Below, piece after piece: positions 18,217 through 26,756 of a stretch of DNA of 64,000 nucleotides (positions are counted from its first letter, which is position 1; the number at the start of each line of letters is the position of its first letter). The notes beneath the pieces are model-generated. The model was given only the letters and a program-made list of their open reading frames with translations, was not told the origin of the DNA and did not search any database. This DNA comes from Streptomyces morookaense (GTDB lineage: Bacteria; Actinomycetota; Actinomycetes; Streptomycetales; Streptomycetaceae), in NCBI RefSeq assembly GCF_013030945.1, contig NZ_JABBXF010000051.1, forward strand, positions 1 to 64,000, in the 5' to 3' direction. The position numbers and the translations under genes were made by a program.

Positions 18217-19182
18217 ATGCAGCAGCGCATTGTGGTTCTGGCCGGCGGGATCGGGGGCGCCCGCTTCCTCCGCGGCCTCAAGTCAGCAGCTCCCGACGCC
18301 GACATCACCGTCATCGGCAACACCGGCGACGACATCCATCTCTTCGGCCTCAAGGTCTGTCCCGACCTCGACACCGTGATGTACACCCTCGGCGGCGGCA
18401 TCCACGAGGAGCAGGGGTGGGGCCGGGCCGGCGAGACCTTCGCCGTGAAGGAGGAGCTGGCGGCCTACGGCGTGGGGCCCGAGTGGTTCGGGCTCGGCGA
18501 CCGCGACTTCGCCACGCACATCGTGCGGACGCAGATGCTCGGCGCCGGATACCCGCTCAGCGCCGTCACCGAGGCGCTGTGCGCGCGGTGGCAGCCGGGC
18601 GTCCGGCTGCTGCCGATGAGTGACGACCGGGTGGAGACCCACGTCCTCGTCGACACCGAGGACGGGCGCAAGGCCGTGCACTTCCAGGAGTACTGGGTGC
18701 GCATGCGGGCCTCCGTGCCCGCCCACGCGATCGTTCCGGTGGGGGCCGAGCAGGCGAAGCCCGCGCCCGGGGTGCTGGAGGCCCTCGCCGCCGCGGACGT
18801 CGTGCTCTTCCCGCCGTCCAACCCCGTCGTCAGCGTCGGCACCATCCTGTCCGTGCCCGGTGTCCGCGAGGCCGTCGCCGACGCCGGGGCGCCCGTCGTC
18901 GGCCTCTCCCCCATCGTCGGGGACGCGCCCGTGCGCGGCATGGCCGACAAGGTCCTCGCCGCCGTGGGCGTCGAGTCCACCGCCGCCGCCGTCGCCCGGC
19001 ACTACGGGTCCGGGCTGCTGGACGGGTGGCTCGTCGACACCGTCGACGCCGGGGCCGTCGCGGATGTCGAGGCCGCCGGGATCCGGTGCCGGGCCGTGCC
19101 GCTGATGATGACCGATGTTCCGGCCACCGCCCGGATGGCCTCCGCGGCGCTGGCCCTGGCCGAGGAGGTGCGGGGCTCGTGA
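18217..19182 (+). CDS. fbiA: Phospholactate/phosphoenolpyruvate transferase, F420 synthesis
   Basis: CofD-type transferase that joins the activated phospho-three-carbon unit (EPPG or LPPG) to the deazaflavin Fo, giving dehydro-F420-0 or F420-0. The 321-aa protein has the N-terminal nucleotide-binding motif GGIGGARFLRGL, GNTGDD near residue 40 and FPPSNPVVSVGTIL (about 195), all family hallmarks. It overlaps fbiB by 4 bp (GTGA), so the two steps are translationally coupled. It begins 19 bp after cysteine dioxygenase. Confidence 0.95.
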   Translation: MQQRIVVLAGGIGGARFLRGLKSAAPDADITVIGNTGDDIHLFGLKVCPDLDTVMYTLGGGIHEEQGWGRAGETFAVKEELAAYGVGPEWFGLGDRDFATHIVRTQMLGAGYPLSAVTEALCARWQPGVRLLPMSDDRVETHVLVDTEDGRKAVHFQEYWVRMRASVPAHAIVPVGAEQAKPAPGVLEALAAADVVLFPPSNPVVSVGTILSVPGVREAVADAGAPVVGLSPIVGDAPVRGMADKVLAAVGVESTAAAVARHYGSGLLDGWLVDTVDAGAVADVEAAGIRCRAVPLMMTDVPATARMASAALALAEEVRGS

Positions 19183-20513
19183 ATGGTTCCTACGGTGACG
19201 TTCCCGGTTTCCGGGTGTGGGCTGTTCCCGGGATTCCCGAGGTGCAGGGGGGCGATGACCTCGGCAAGATCATCGCCTCCGCGGTCCTCGGGGACGGGCT
19301 GCCCGGGCTTGCCGACGGCGATGTTCTCGTCGTCACCTCGAAGATCGTCAGCAAGGCAGAGGGGCGGGTCGTCCTCGCCAGCGACCGCGAGGCCGCGATC
19401 GACGCCGAGACCGTGCGGGTCGTGGCGCGGCGCGGCACGCTGCGCATCGTCGAGAACCGCCAGGGTTTTGTGATGGCCGCTGCCGGCGTCGACGCCTCCA
19501 ACACCCCTGCTGGGACCGTCCTGTTGCTGCCCGAGGACCCCGACGCCTCCGCGCGGCGGATCCGGGACGGGCTGCGGGACGCGCTCGGCGTCGAGGTCGG
19601 TGTCGTCATCACCGACACGTTCGGGCGGCCCTGGCGCAGCGGGCTGACGGACGTCGCCATCGGGGCCGCCGGGGTGCGGGTCCTGGAGGACCTGCGCGGC
19701 GCCGTCGATGCCCACGGGAACGAGCTCGGGGTCACCGTGGTGGCCACCGCCGACGAACTCGCCGCCGCCGGCGACCTGGTCAAGGGCAAGGCCGGGGGGC
19801 TGCCGGTGGCCGTGGTGCGGGGATTGCCGCATGTGGTGGGCGGTGAGCACGACGGGTCCGGGGCGCGGGAGCTGGTGCGTGATGCGGCCGGTGACATGTT
19901 CCGGCTGGGGACGTCCGAGGCCGTGCGGGAGGCGGTGACGCTGCGCCGCACCGTACGGGAGTTCACGGACGCCCCGGTGGACCCGGGGGCCGTGCGGCGG
20001 GCCGTCGCGGCCGCGGTCACGGCGCCGGCGCCGCACCACACGACGCCGTGGCGGTTCGTGCTGCTGGAGTCCGAGGAGTCGCGGGTGCGGCTGCTGGACG
20101 CGATGCGGGACGCGTGGATCGCGGACCTGCGGGCGGACGGGCGCTCGGAGGAGGCCGTCGCGAAGCGGGTGCGGCGGGGGGACGTGCTGCGCCGGGCACC
20201 GTATCTGGTGGTGCCGTGCCTGGTGATGGACGGGTCGCATCGTTACCCCGATGCGCGGCGCGCTGCCGCGGAGCGGGAGATGTTCGTCGTCGCGGCCGGG
20301 GCCGGGGTGCAGAACTTCCTGGTGGCGCTCGCAGGGGAGGGACTCGGGTCGGCCTGGGTTTCGTCGACGATGTTCTGCCGCGACGTGGTGCGGGACGTCC
20401 TGGGGCTGCCGGAGGAGTGGGATCCCATGGGGGCCGTGGCCGTGGGGCGGGCGGCCGCTGCGCCTGCGGCGCGGCCCGGGCGGGATGCGGGGGCGTTCGT
20501 CGAGGTGCGGTAG
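19179..20513 (+). CDS. fbiB: Bifunctional F420-0:gamma-glutamyl ligase / FMN reductase
   Basis: Two-domain protein of 444 aa. The N-terminal CofE-like ligase (about 1-245) adds glutamates to F420-0, with KIIASAVLGDGLPGL, VTSKIVSKAEGR and the TDTFGRPWR motif. The C-terminal nitroreductase-like FMN domain (about 255-435) contains RRTVREF and ends with a WDPMGAVAVGR motif; in actinobacteria it reduces dehydro-F420. Start GTG 19179 overlaps the fbiA stop. The fusion is the normal actinobacterial form. A strong bidirectional terminator follows at 20519-20550. Confidence 0.95.
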   Translation: MNGSYGDVPGFRVWAVPGIPEVQGGDDLGKIIASAVLGDGLPGLADGDVLVVTSKIVSKAEGRVVLASDREAAIDAETVRVVARRGTLRIVENRQGFVMAAAGVDASNTPAGTVLLLPEDPDASARRIRDGLRDALGVEVGVVITDTFGRPWRSGLTDVAIGAAGVRVLEDLRGAVDAHGNELGVTVVATADELAAAGDLVKGKAGGLPVAVVRGLPHVVGGEHDGSGARELVRDAAGDMFRLGTSEAVREAVTLRRTVREFTDAPVDPGAVRRAVAAAVTAPAPHHTTPWRFVLLESEESRVRLLDAMRDAWIADLRADGRSEEAVAKRVRRGDVLRRAPYLVVPCLVMDGSHRYPDARRAAAEREMFVVAAGAGVQNFLVALAGEGLGSAWVSSTMFCRDVVRDVLGLPEEWDPMGAVAVGRAAAAPAARPGRDAGAFVEVR

Positions 20514-20518
20514 TCGGG

Positions 20519-20550
20519 GGGCGGGAGCGGCTCGGCGACCGCTCCCGCCC
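20519..20550. terminator. Bidirectional terminator between fbiB and the glycosylase gene
   Basis: Perfect 12-bp inverted repeat GGGCGGGAGCGG / CCGCTCCCGCCC (20519-20530, 20539-20550) with an 8-nt loop, in the 41-bp gap between two convergent genes. Confidence 0.8.
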
Positions 20551-20554
20551 GCCC

Positions 20555-21457
20555 TCAGAGCGGCGCGATGTTGCCGACCGGGAAGCGGGGAGCCCGCCTC
20601 GGCGGCACCTGGCCCGTCAGGAGGATCAGGCGGCAGGCCCGGTGGCGCTGGCCCTCGTACGGGGCCAGGAGTTCCAGCATGCCCTCGTCGTCCGTGCCCC
20701 TGGCACCCGTGAGGGCATAGCCGATGATCTTCGGCAGGTGCAGGTCGCCCGTCGTCACCGCATCCGCCGCGCCGTTGCTCCGCTGCAGCGTCTCCGCCGT
20801 CGTCCACGGGCCGATGCCCGGGATCGCCTGGAGGCGGGCCGATGCCTGCTGATCGTCCATCGCGGCTGCCTCTTCCAGGCGGGGGGCCACGCGGGCTGCT
20901 CTGATGATCGTCGACGCGCGTTTGGTGTCCACCCCTGCCTTGTGCCACTCCCAGGACGGGATCAGGGCCCAGCGCTTCGGATCCGGCATGACCCGCAGGC
21001 CCGGCATCGGGCCCGGGGCCGGGTCGCCATGGCGCTGGAGGAGCAGGCGCCACGCGCGGTACGCCTCGTCGCTCGTCACCTTCTGCTCCAGGATCGACGG
21101 GATCAGCGATTCCAGGACCAGACCCGTACGGGCCAGCCGCAGGCCCGGGTTGCGGCGGTGCGCCTCGTGGAGCAGGCGGTGGCGGGGGACGAACGCTTCC
21201 GGGGTGTCCGTCGCGCCCAGGAGGGCGGGGAGGGTGTCCAGGAGCCAGGGTGCTCCCGGGCCCCACGCTTCCGCCTCGATGCCGTTGGCCGTGGCTTTGA
21301 CGTGGAGCGTTCCCGGTCCGGCAGGGGTGCGGCTCGACCGCCAGACCGAGCCGTCCGGTGCCACCCGGTACGCGGGGTCGCCCGGACCCCTTGCCAGGAC
21401 GCCCAGTGTGCGTCCCAGGTCGTACGGGCCCGGCGGGGCCCATGTGCGGGTGGCCAT
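20555..21457 (-). CDS. HhH-GPD DNA glycosylase, AlkA-like
   Basis: Base-excision repair glycosylase for alkylated bases. The 300-aa protein has a beta-rich N-terminal part, the helix-hairpin-helix AIPGIGPWTT at 211-220 and the catalytic aspartate D238 in TGDLHLPK. EQKVT (124-128) is a conserved helix start in this group. There is no iron-sulfur cysteine loop, so it resembles AlkA rather than MutY or Nth. TACCCT at 21469-21464 lies 6 bases before ATG 21457, suggesting a leaderless mRNA whose promoter lies over the 3' end of the upstream gene. Exact substrate is unknown. Confidence 0.88.
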   Translation of the reverse strand: MATRTWAPPGPYDLGRTLGVLARGPGDPAYRVAPDGSVWRSSRTPAGPGTLHVKATANGIEAEAWGPGAPWLLDTLPALLGATDTPEAFVPRHRLLHEAHRRNPGLRLARTGLVLESLIPSILEQKVTSDEAYRAWRLLLQRHGDPAPGPMPGLRVMPDPKRWALIPSWEWHKAGVDTKRASTIIRAARVAPRLEEAAAMDDQQASARLQAIPGIGPWTTAETLQRSNGAADAVTTGDLHLPKIIGYALTGARGTDDEGMLELLAPYEGQRHRACRLILLTGQVPPRRAPRFPVGNIAPL

Positions 21458-21484
21458 TCGGCCAGGGTACGTCGGCCGCTGTGG

Positions 21485-22576
21485 CTACTGGTCCGACGAG
21501 AAGCGGATCGATCCCGGCGGGATCGTCGCGTCGCACCAGATGCGGGCTCCTGCGCGGAGTTCGTTGTCCGCGCCGATGCGCGCGTTGTCGCCGACCACCG
21601 CCCCGTCCAGCACGCAGCGGGCCCCTACGACCGCGCCCGCGCCGATGAGCGAGTCCGTGATCTGGGCGCCTGCCTCCACGACCGCGCCGTCCATCACCGT
21701 GCTGCCCTCGATGCGCGCCCCGGGCTCCACCCGCGCGCCCTTGCCGATCACCGTGCCGCCCATCAGCTTGGCGTCCTGCGCCACCTCGGCGCCGTCCAGC
21801 ACCAGGTGCTCCCCGCACCGGCCCGGCACCGCCGGGGACGGGGCGCGGCCCAGGACCAGGTCCGCCGAGCCGCGCACGAAGGCCTGCGGGGTGCCCAGGT
21901 CCAGCCAGTAGGTGGAGTCCACCATGCCCTGGAGGTGGGCACCCGAGGAGAGGAGGTTCGGGAACGTCTCGCGTTCGACCGAGACCGGGCGGTCCGCCGG
22001 GATCGTGTCGATGACCGAGCGGTTGAAGACGTAGGCCCCGGCGTTGATCTGGTCGGTGACGATCTCCTCGGGCGTCTGCGGCTTTTCGAGGAAGGCCGTG
22101 ACCCTGCCCGTCCCGTCCGTGGGGACCAGGCCGAACGCCCTGGGGTCCGCCACGCGGGTGAGGTGGAGCGAGACGTCCGCGTTCGCCCTGCGGTGCGTCT
22201 CCACCAGGGCCTCGATGTCGAGGCCCGTGAGGATGTCGCCGTTGAAGATCAGGACCGGGTCGCCGGGGGCCGAGTGCAGGCGCGAGGCCACGTTGCGGAT
22301 CGCCCCGCCGGTGCCCAGCGGTTCCTCCTCGGTGACGTACTCCAGGTGCAGGCCCAGGGCGGAGCCGTCGCCGAAGTACGGCTCGAAGACCTCGGCCAGG
22401 TAGGACGTGGCCATCACGATGTGCTCGATCCCGGCCGCGCGGGCCCGCGCGAGCTGGTGGGTGAGGAACGGGACGCCCGCCGCCGGGACCATCGGCTTGG
22501 GCGTGTGCACCGTGAGCGGGCGCAGCCGTGTGCCCTTGCCGCCGACCAGGAGGATCGCTTCTCGCGAAGAAGTCAA
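21485..22576 (-). CDS. manC: NDP-sugar pyrophosphorylase, probable mannose-1-phosphate guanylyltransferase
   Basis: Makes an NDP-sugar, most likely GDP-mannose from mannose-1-phosphate. The 363-aa protein has the nucleotidyltransferase signature LLVGGKGTRLRPLT near the N-terminus, the metal-binding FNGDIL and the EKP motif (FLEKPQ). The C-terminal left-handed beta-helix has hexapeptide repeats (about 255-345). The start is a TTG at 22576 with AGGAA 11 bases upstream. Mannose specificity is inferred from manA/manB in the window and the mycobacterial equivalent (Rv3264c as I recall); a glucose- or rhamnose-type pyrophosphorylase cannot be excluded. Confidence 0.85.
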   Translation of the reverse strand: MTSSREAILLVGGKGTRLRPLTVHTPKPMVPAAGVPFLTHQLARARAAGIEHIVMATSYLAEVFEPYFGDGSALGLHLEYVTEEEPLGTGGAIRNVASRLHSAPGDPVLIFNGDILTGLDIEALVETHRRANADVSLHLTRVADPRAFGLVPTDGTGRVTAFLEKPQTPEEIVTDQINAGAYVFNRSVIDTIPADRPVSVERETFPNLLSSGAHLQGMVDSTYWLDLGTPQAFVRGSADLVLGRAPSPAVPGRCGEHLVLDGAEVAQDAKLMGGTVIGKGARVEPGARIEGSTVMDGAVVEAGAQITDSLIGAGAVVGARCVLDGAVVGDNARIGADNELRAGARIWCDATIPPGSIRFSSDQ

Positions 22577-22657
22577 CTGTTGTCTCTGCTTCCTGCTGGG
22601 GCCGGGCCGTGAACGGCGGCCAGTGTATGCAGAACCTTCGAGTCCGCTTCGCGCCGG

Positions 22658-24184
22658 TCAGCGGCCCTGGAGCCGGGCGGCGGTCGAACGGATGGTGCCG
22701 AGACGGGAGTACAGCTTGTCACCGGGGCATTCCGTGGCATAACCGTCACGGTGCCCCGAAATCGCCTTGATCTTGACGGTCGTGCCCTTCTTGTAGAGAT
22801 TGCCACCTCCCGACACCAGGGACACCGACCCCTTGGGGTTGACGCCGAAGAGCCCCAGCTTCCACGCGGCCAGCCTGGCCACGGCGTCCACGGCCGCACC
22901 GGGGGCCCCGTTCTTGCTGAACGTGCCGATCACGGCGATGCCCATGCTGTTGGTGTTGAAACCGAGCGTGTGAGCACCCTTGACGGCCTTGGCCACGCCG
23001 CCCGCGCGGCCTTCGTAGACCGTGCCGCACTTGTCCACGAGGAAGTTGTAGCCGATGTCCCGCCAGCCGCTGCTCACCACGTGGTAGCGGTAGATACCGC
23101 GGATGACGGAGGCGGCCTCCGAGCAGCTGTAGCCGTTGCCCGAGGCGGTGTGGTGGACGAAGGCCGCCTTGACGGTCTTGGTGTACGCGAACTGCCGCTC
23201 GCGCATGGACTCGTCGGCCCCCCAGCCGGCCCGGGTGACGATGCGCGGGCGCGGGCCCACGTAGCGCCCCGCGGACTCGGAGTCGTCGGCGTTCTCCTCC
23301 GTGCCCCGGTCCGTCTCGGGGGTCAGCGGGAGGCCGATGCCGTCCTGGGAGGGTGCCGTCTCGGGCACGTCCTGGGTCTCCGGGTCCTCCGTGTTCACGT
23401 CGGCGGTGATGCGCCCGATGCCGATGTGCGCCGCGGCGACGTCCCGCTGGGAGTCCGGGCGGTCCAGGGCGGGGATCTCGGTGGCGCCGAGGGGGGCCAG
23501 GGGGGCGTTGGCCGCGGAGGCGGAGGAGGAGCTCTCGTTGTCGCCGCCGGGGACCGGGCCGGGCGGGGTGACGGCCCGTCGGCCGGGGCGGCCGGCGGGC
23601 GCGGGGGCCGGGTCGCGGCCCGGGTCGACGAGTTCCGCGCGCATGCCGCGGGGCAGGCCGCTGCCATGGCCCGCGGGCTGCCGGTCGGCCGAGGGCTCGG
23701 GGCGGACCCGTACCTGGACGGCGTCGGAGGCACCGACCCACAGCGGTGCGGTGGAGCCGTGCACCTTGGAGTGGCGGCCCTCGTCCGAGTCGGGGTCGGG
23801 GCGGTCGTCGTCGTGCGCCTGGATGTCCTGCCAGCCGGACCACTGGTGGGTGGCCGTCGAGCGGGTACGGACCTGGACCCGGCCGTGCAGCTCGGCGTCC
23901 GCGTCGTCCCAGACGATGCCGATCAGCGAGAACGGCCGGACCTCCTGGGCCGGCAGACCCATCCCGGCCGTCCCGGAGGCCGTGCCGTACGCGCGGCGGG
24001 CGGTGCCGAGCGGGACCAGCGGGAACGAGCGCGTCGCGCCGGCCGGTGCGGCGGGGGCGGCGGGTGGTCTCCTCTCCGGCCCGGTCGCGCGGTGCGGCGC
24101 CGCTCCGGAGGAGACCGGGGCCAGGAGCGGCAGGGCGAGGGCGGCGCAGGCGGTGACGGCGGGGGTGATGAGGATTCCACGCAT
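22658..24184 (-). CDS. Secreted N-acetylmuramoyl-L-alanine amidase (PGRP-type)
   Basis: Peptidoglycan-cleaving enzyme exported by a signal peptide (RGILITPAVTACAALALPLLAP, first 30 residues). A long Pro/Asp-rich stretch (about 30-310) follows, including a beta-sandwich-like segment with the WSGWQDIQ motif. The amidase domain (314-508) opens with RAGWGADESM and carries probable zinc ligands H344 in VHHTASGNG and H478 with C486 in SGHRDGYATECPG. Start ATG 24184 gives a good signal peptide; an upstream ATG at 24211 adds nine residues. It lies 81 bp upstream of the pyrophosphorylase gene. Confidence 0.92.
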   Translation of the reverse strand: MRGILITPAVTACAALALPLLAPVSSGAAPHRATGPERRPPAAPAAPAGATRSFPLVPLGTARRAYGTASGTAGMGLPAQEVRPFSLIGIVWDDADAELHGRVQVRTRSTATHQWSGWQDIQAHDDDRPDPDSDEGRHSKVHGSTAPLWVGASDAVQVRVRPEPSADRQPAGHGSGLPRGMRAELVDPGRDPAPAPAGRPGRRAVTPPGPVPGGDNESSSSASAANAPLAPLGATEIPALDRPDSQRDVAAAHIGIGRITADVNTEDPETQDVPETAPSQDGIGLPLTPETDRGTEENADDSESAGRYVGPRPRIVTRAGWGADESMRERQFAYTKTVKAAFVHHTASGNGYSCSEAASVIRGIYRYHVVSSGWRDIGYNFLVDKCGTVYEGRAGGVAKAVKGAHTLGFNTNSMGIAVIGTFSKNGAPGAAVDAVARLAAWKLGLFGVNPKGSVSLVSGGGNLYKKGTTVKIKAISGHRDGYATECPGDKLYSRLGTIRSTAARLQGR

Positions 24185-24275
24185 GAAAGAAACCTGAACA
24201 CAATGGGACATTCCTGTCCATTTCTCAACTGCTGGTATGTCGGCCCGGAACGGCCCCGGGACACCCCCCGTCCGA

Positions 24276-24305
24276 CTGACCGTCAGCCCCCGCCCCGCGT
24301 ACCCT
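24276..24305 (+). promoter_or_regulatory. Promoter of a probably leaderless mRNA
   Basis: -35 CTGACC (24276-24281), 18-bp spacer, -10 TACCCT (24300-24305), then 7 bases to the ATG at 24313. Transcription would start at or next to the start codon. Confidence 0.6.
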
Positions 24306-24312
24306 GGCGCGG

Positions 24313-25065
24313 ATGAACGCCACCGACCGCACCCCCGCCGACCTGCTGCGTTCCGCGCTCGCCGCGGACCCGGCCCGCCCGCTGGTGACCTTCTACGACG
24401 ACGCCACCGGCGAGCGCGTGGAACTCTCCGTGGCCACCTTCGCCAATTGGGTGGCGAAGACCGCCAATCTGCTGCAGGGCGATCTCGCCGCCGAGCCCGG
24501 CGACCGGCTCGCCCTGCTGCTGCCCGCCCACTGGCAGACGGCCGTCTGGCTGCTCGCCTGCTCCTCGGTGGGCGTGCTCGCCGACGTCGGCGGCGACCCG
24601 GCCGCCGCCGACCTGGTCGTCAGCGGGCCCGACACCCTGGAGCAGGCGCGCGCCTGCTCCGGCGAGCGCGTCGCGCTGGCCCTGCGCCCCCTGGGCGGCC
24701 GCTTCCCCGAGCCGCCGCAGGGCTTCCTCGACTACGCCGTCGAGGTGCCGGGCCAGGGCGACCGCTTCGCCCCGTACGCCCCCGTGGACCCCGACGGCCC
24801 GGCGCTGGCCGTGGACGGGCTGGAGCTCACCGGCGCCGAACTCGTCGGACGCGCCCGTGCGGACGCCGAGCGGCGCGGCCTCGCCGCCGGTTCGCGCCTG
24901 CTGTCGGGCCTGTCCTACGACGACTGGGACGGCCTGTCGGCCGGGCTCTTCGCACCGCTCGCCGCGGGCGGCTCGGTGGTGCTGTGCCGCCACCTCGGTC
25001 TGCTGTCCGCGGACGGCCTGGAGCAGCGGCGCGCGAGCGAGCGCGTCACCGTGACGGCCCTCTGA
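24313..25065 (+). CDS. TIGR03089 family protein (AMP-binding-like N-terminal fragment)
   Basis: The 250-aa actinobacterial protein resembles the N-terminal part of acyl-CoA synthetases: TFYDDATGERVELS at about residue 30, ANLLQGDLAAEPGDRLALLLPAHWQTAVW, and LSAGLFAPLAAGGSVVL. It lacks the ATP-binding and catalytic motifs of the full enzymes, so it is likely non-enzymatic or a remnant family with a distinct role. The family neighbour in mycobacteria is an LCP gene, as here. A leaderless promoter precedes it. Function unknown. Confidence 0.88.
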   Translation: MNATDRTPADLLRSALAADPARPLVTFYDDATGERVELSVATFANWVAKTANLLQGDLAAEPGDRLALLLPAHWQTAVWLLACSSVGVLADVGGDPAAADLVVSGPDTLEQARACSGERVALALRPLGGRFPEPPQGFLDYAVEVPGQGDRFAPYAPVDPDGPALAVDGLELTGAELVGRARADAERRGLAAGSRLLSGLSYDDWDGLSAGLFAPLAAGGSVVLCRHLGLLSADGLEQRRASERVTVTAL

Positions 25066-25145
25066 CGCTGCCGGACGGCCGGTTCCGCGCGATGATCGAC
25101 GGTACGCCGCCGACCGACCCCGCGCGGGAAGGACGCAATGCAGCC

Positions 25146-26495
25146 GTGAACCACAGCCCGGGCAGGCCCCGTCTGCCGGACGGCCCCCTCTCCGAGGGGC
25201 CGGACGGCAGGGCGGGCCTGTCCCGGCGCCGGCGCTGGCTGCGGTGGCTCGCCGGGGGCACGGCGCTGCTGGTGCTGGCGGTGGCCGGGATCGGCTGGGT
25301 GCTCTACGAGCAGCTCAACAGCAATATCCACACCGACGACGAGACCGCCGCGGAGCTCAGGCGCTGGGAGAAGGAGCGCCCGCAGGCCATGGTCAACGGC
25401 GCCCAGAACATCCTGATCATCGGCTCCGACACGCGCAGCGGCGCCGGCAACTCCCGGTACGGCGAGGACAGCGGCTCGCAGCGCTCGGACACCACGATCC
25501 TGCTGCACCTGGCCGCCGACCGGCACAGCGCCACCGCCGTCAGCCTGCCCCGCGACCTGATGGCCACGATCCCCCGCTGCCGCAAGCCGGACGGCAGCTA
25601 CACCAACGAGCGCTTCGCGCAGTTCAACTGGGCGTACGAACTCGCGGGCACCGCCTGCACCATCCGCACCGTCGAGGGCATCAGCCGGGTCCGCATCGAC
25701 CACCACATCGTCCTGGACTTCAGCGGCTTCAAGCGCCTGGTCGACGCGGTCGACGGGGTCGAGGTCTGCCTGAAGAAGCCTGTGGACGACCGCGAGGCGC
25801 ACCTGACACTGCCCGCCGGGCGCCAAGTGCTGCACGGGGAACAGGCGCTGGGCTTCGTGCGGGCCCGCTACAGCATCGGCGACGGCAGCGACACCGAACG
25901 GATGGGCCGTCAGCAGCTGTTCATGGGCGCCCTGTTCCAGGAGATGCAGAGCGACGGGGTGCTGCTCAACCCCGCCCGGCTCTACCCGGTGCTCGACGCG
26001 GCCACCAAGTCGCTCACCACGGACTCCGGGCTCGACTCGCTGCGCAAGATGTACGACCTGGTGCGCACGGTGCGCAACATCCCCAGCAGCCATGTGCAGT
26101 TCCTGACGGTGCCGCGCAAGCCGTACCCGTACAACTCCGACCGGGACGAGCTCGTCCAGCCGGACGCCGACCAGCTGTTCGAGCAGCTGCGCATGGACCG
26201 GCCGGTGACGGTCAGTGAGCATGTCCGGCCCGCGGACGGGAAGCCGGACGGGCGGCGTCCTCCGCGGGCCCCGCGGGACGACGAACCCGATCCGGCCGAC
26301 GTGTCGGACCCCGGTACCGGCGTCGCGCCCGAACCCCCTGCGGCACACCGGTCCATCCTGCCGTCGGCACCCGCGGCGCCGACCACGGGCGGGCGTTCGC
26401 AGGAGACCGCAGAGCCGTCTCCGATGCCGTCCACCAGGCCCGATGCCCCGCCCACATACGAGGGGACGACCGCCGCGCGCGGCATCTGCGGCTGA
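25146..26495 (+). CDS. LytR-CpsA-Psr (LCP) family protein 1
   Basis: Probable membrane-anchored ligase attaching glycopolymers to peptidoglycan from a polyprenyl-phosphate carrier. The 449-aa product has a cytosolic Arg-rich start, one helix near residues 37-58 and an extracellular LCP domain with IIGSDTRSG, DTTILLHLA, SLPRDLMATIP and the late arginine motif FVRARY. A disordered Pro/Thr tail follows. GTG 25146 is chosen (AAGGA about 13 bases upstream); ATG 25092 in frame is the alternative. First of five LCP genes in 10 kb. Confidence 0.9.
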   Translation: MNHSPGRPRLPDGPLSEGPDGRAGLSRRRRWLRWLAGGTALLVLAVAGIGWVLYEQLNSNIHTDDETAAELRRWEKERPQAMVNGAQNILIIGSDTRSGAGNSRYGEDSGSQRSDTTILLHLAADRHSATAVSLPRDLMATIPRCRKPDGSYTNERFAQFNWAYELAGTACTIRTVEGISRVRIDHHIVLDFSGFKRLVDAVDGVEVCLKKPVDDREAHLTLPAGRQVLHGEQALGFVRARYSIGDGSDTERMGRQQLFMGALFQEMQSDGVLLNPARLYPVLDAATKSLTTDSGLDSLRKMYDLVRTVRNIPSSHVQFLTVPRKPYPYNSDRDELVQPDADQLFEQLRMDRPVTVSEHVRPADGKPDGRRPPRAPRDDEPDPADVSDPGTGVAPEPPAAHRSILPSAPAAPTTGGRSQETAEPSPMPSTRPDAPPTYEGTTAARGICG

Positions 26496-26574
26496 GCACC
26501 GCCGAAAAGGTGCGATCATCTCTTTCACCCCCGCGTTCGCCGAGGCGTTCGTGCCCATGAAGGGATCGGGGGGA

Positions 26575-26634
26575 CCGCCCAGTTGTCGGGGAGTGCTTTT
26601 TGTCCCCGGCGTCGCTGGACGCTGAACTGGGCGG
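26575..26634 (+). ncRNA. Candidate structured RNA, three-way junction, upstream of LCP gene 2
   Basis: A closed 60-nt element: outer stem CCGCCCAGTT/AACTGGGCGG (26575-26584, 26625-26634, 10 perfect pairs), inner hairpin CGGGGA/TCCCCG (26587-26592, 26603-26608, 10-nt loop with a T-run) and inner hairpin GCGTC/GACGC (26609-26613, 26618-26622, GCTG loop). The junction strands are 2, 0 and 2 nt. It lies 79 bases after LCP gene 1 and 122 before LCP gene 2. It could be a leader regulator, terminator or operator; strand is assumed. Confidence 0.45.
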
Positions 26635-26756
26635 ATAGTGTGAGCGATCCGGTGCGCGCTGCCGGCTCGGCGCGCACTGCACAGACGACGTGAAGGTGAT
26701 CGGGCGTCCCAGGGGGAAGGGCGCCGGGTGGCACCCGACGGAGGATTCAGGCGACC

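Noticed and set aside
26575..26634. c-di-AMP (ydaO-type) riboswitch
   Set aside because: Far too short and lacks the conserved purine-rich junctions of that class.
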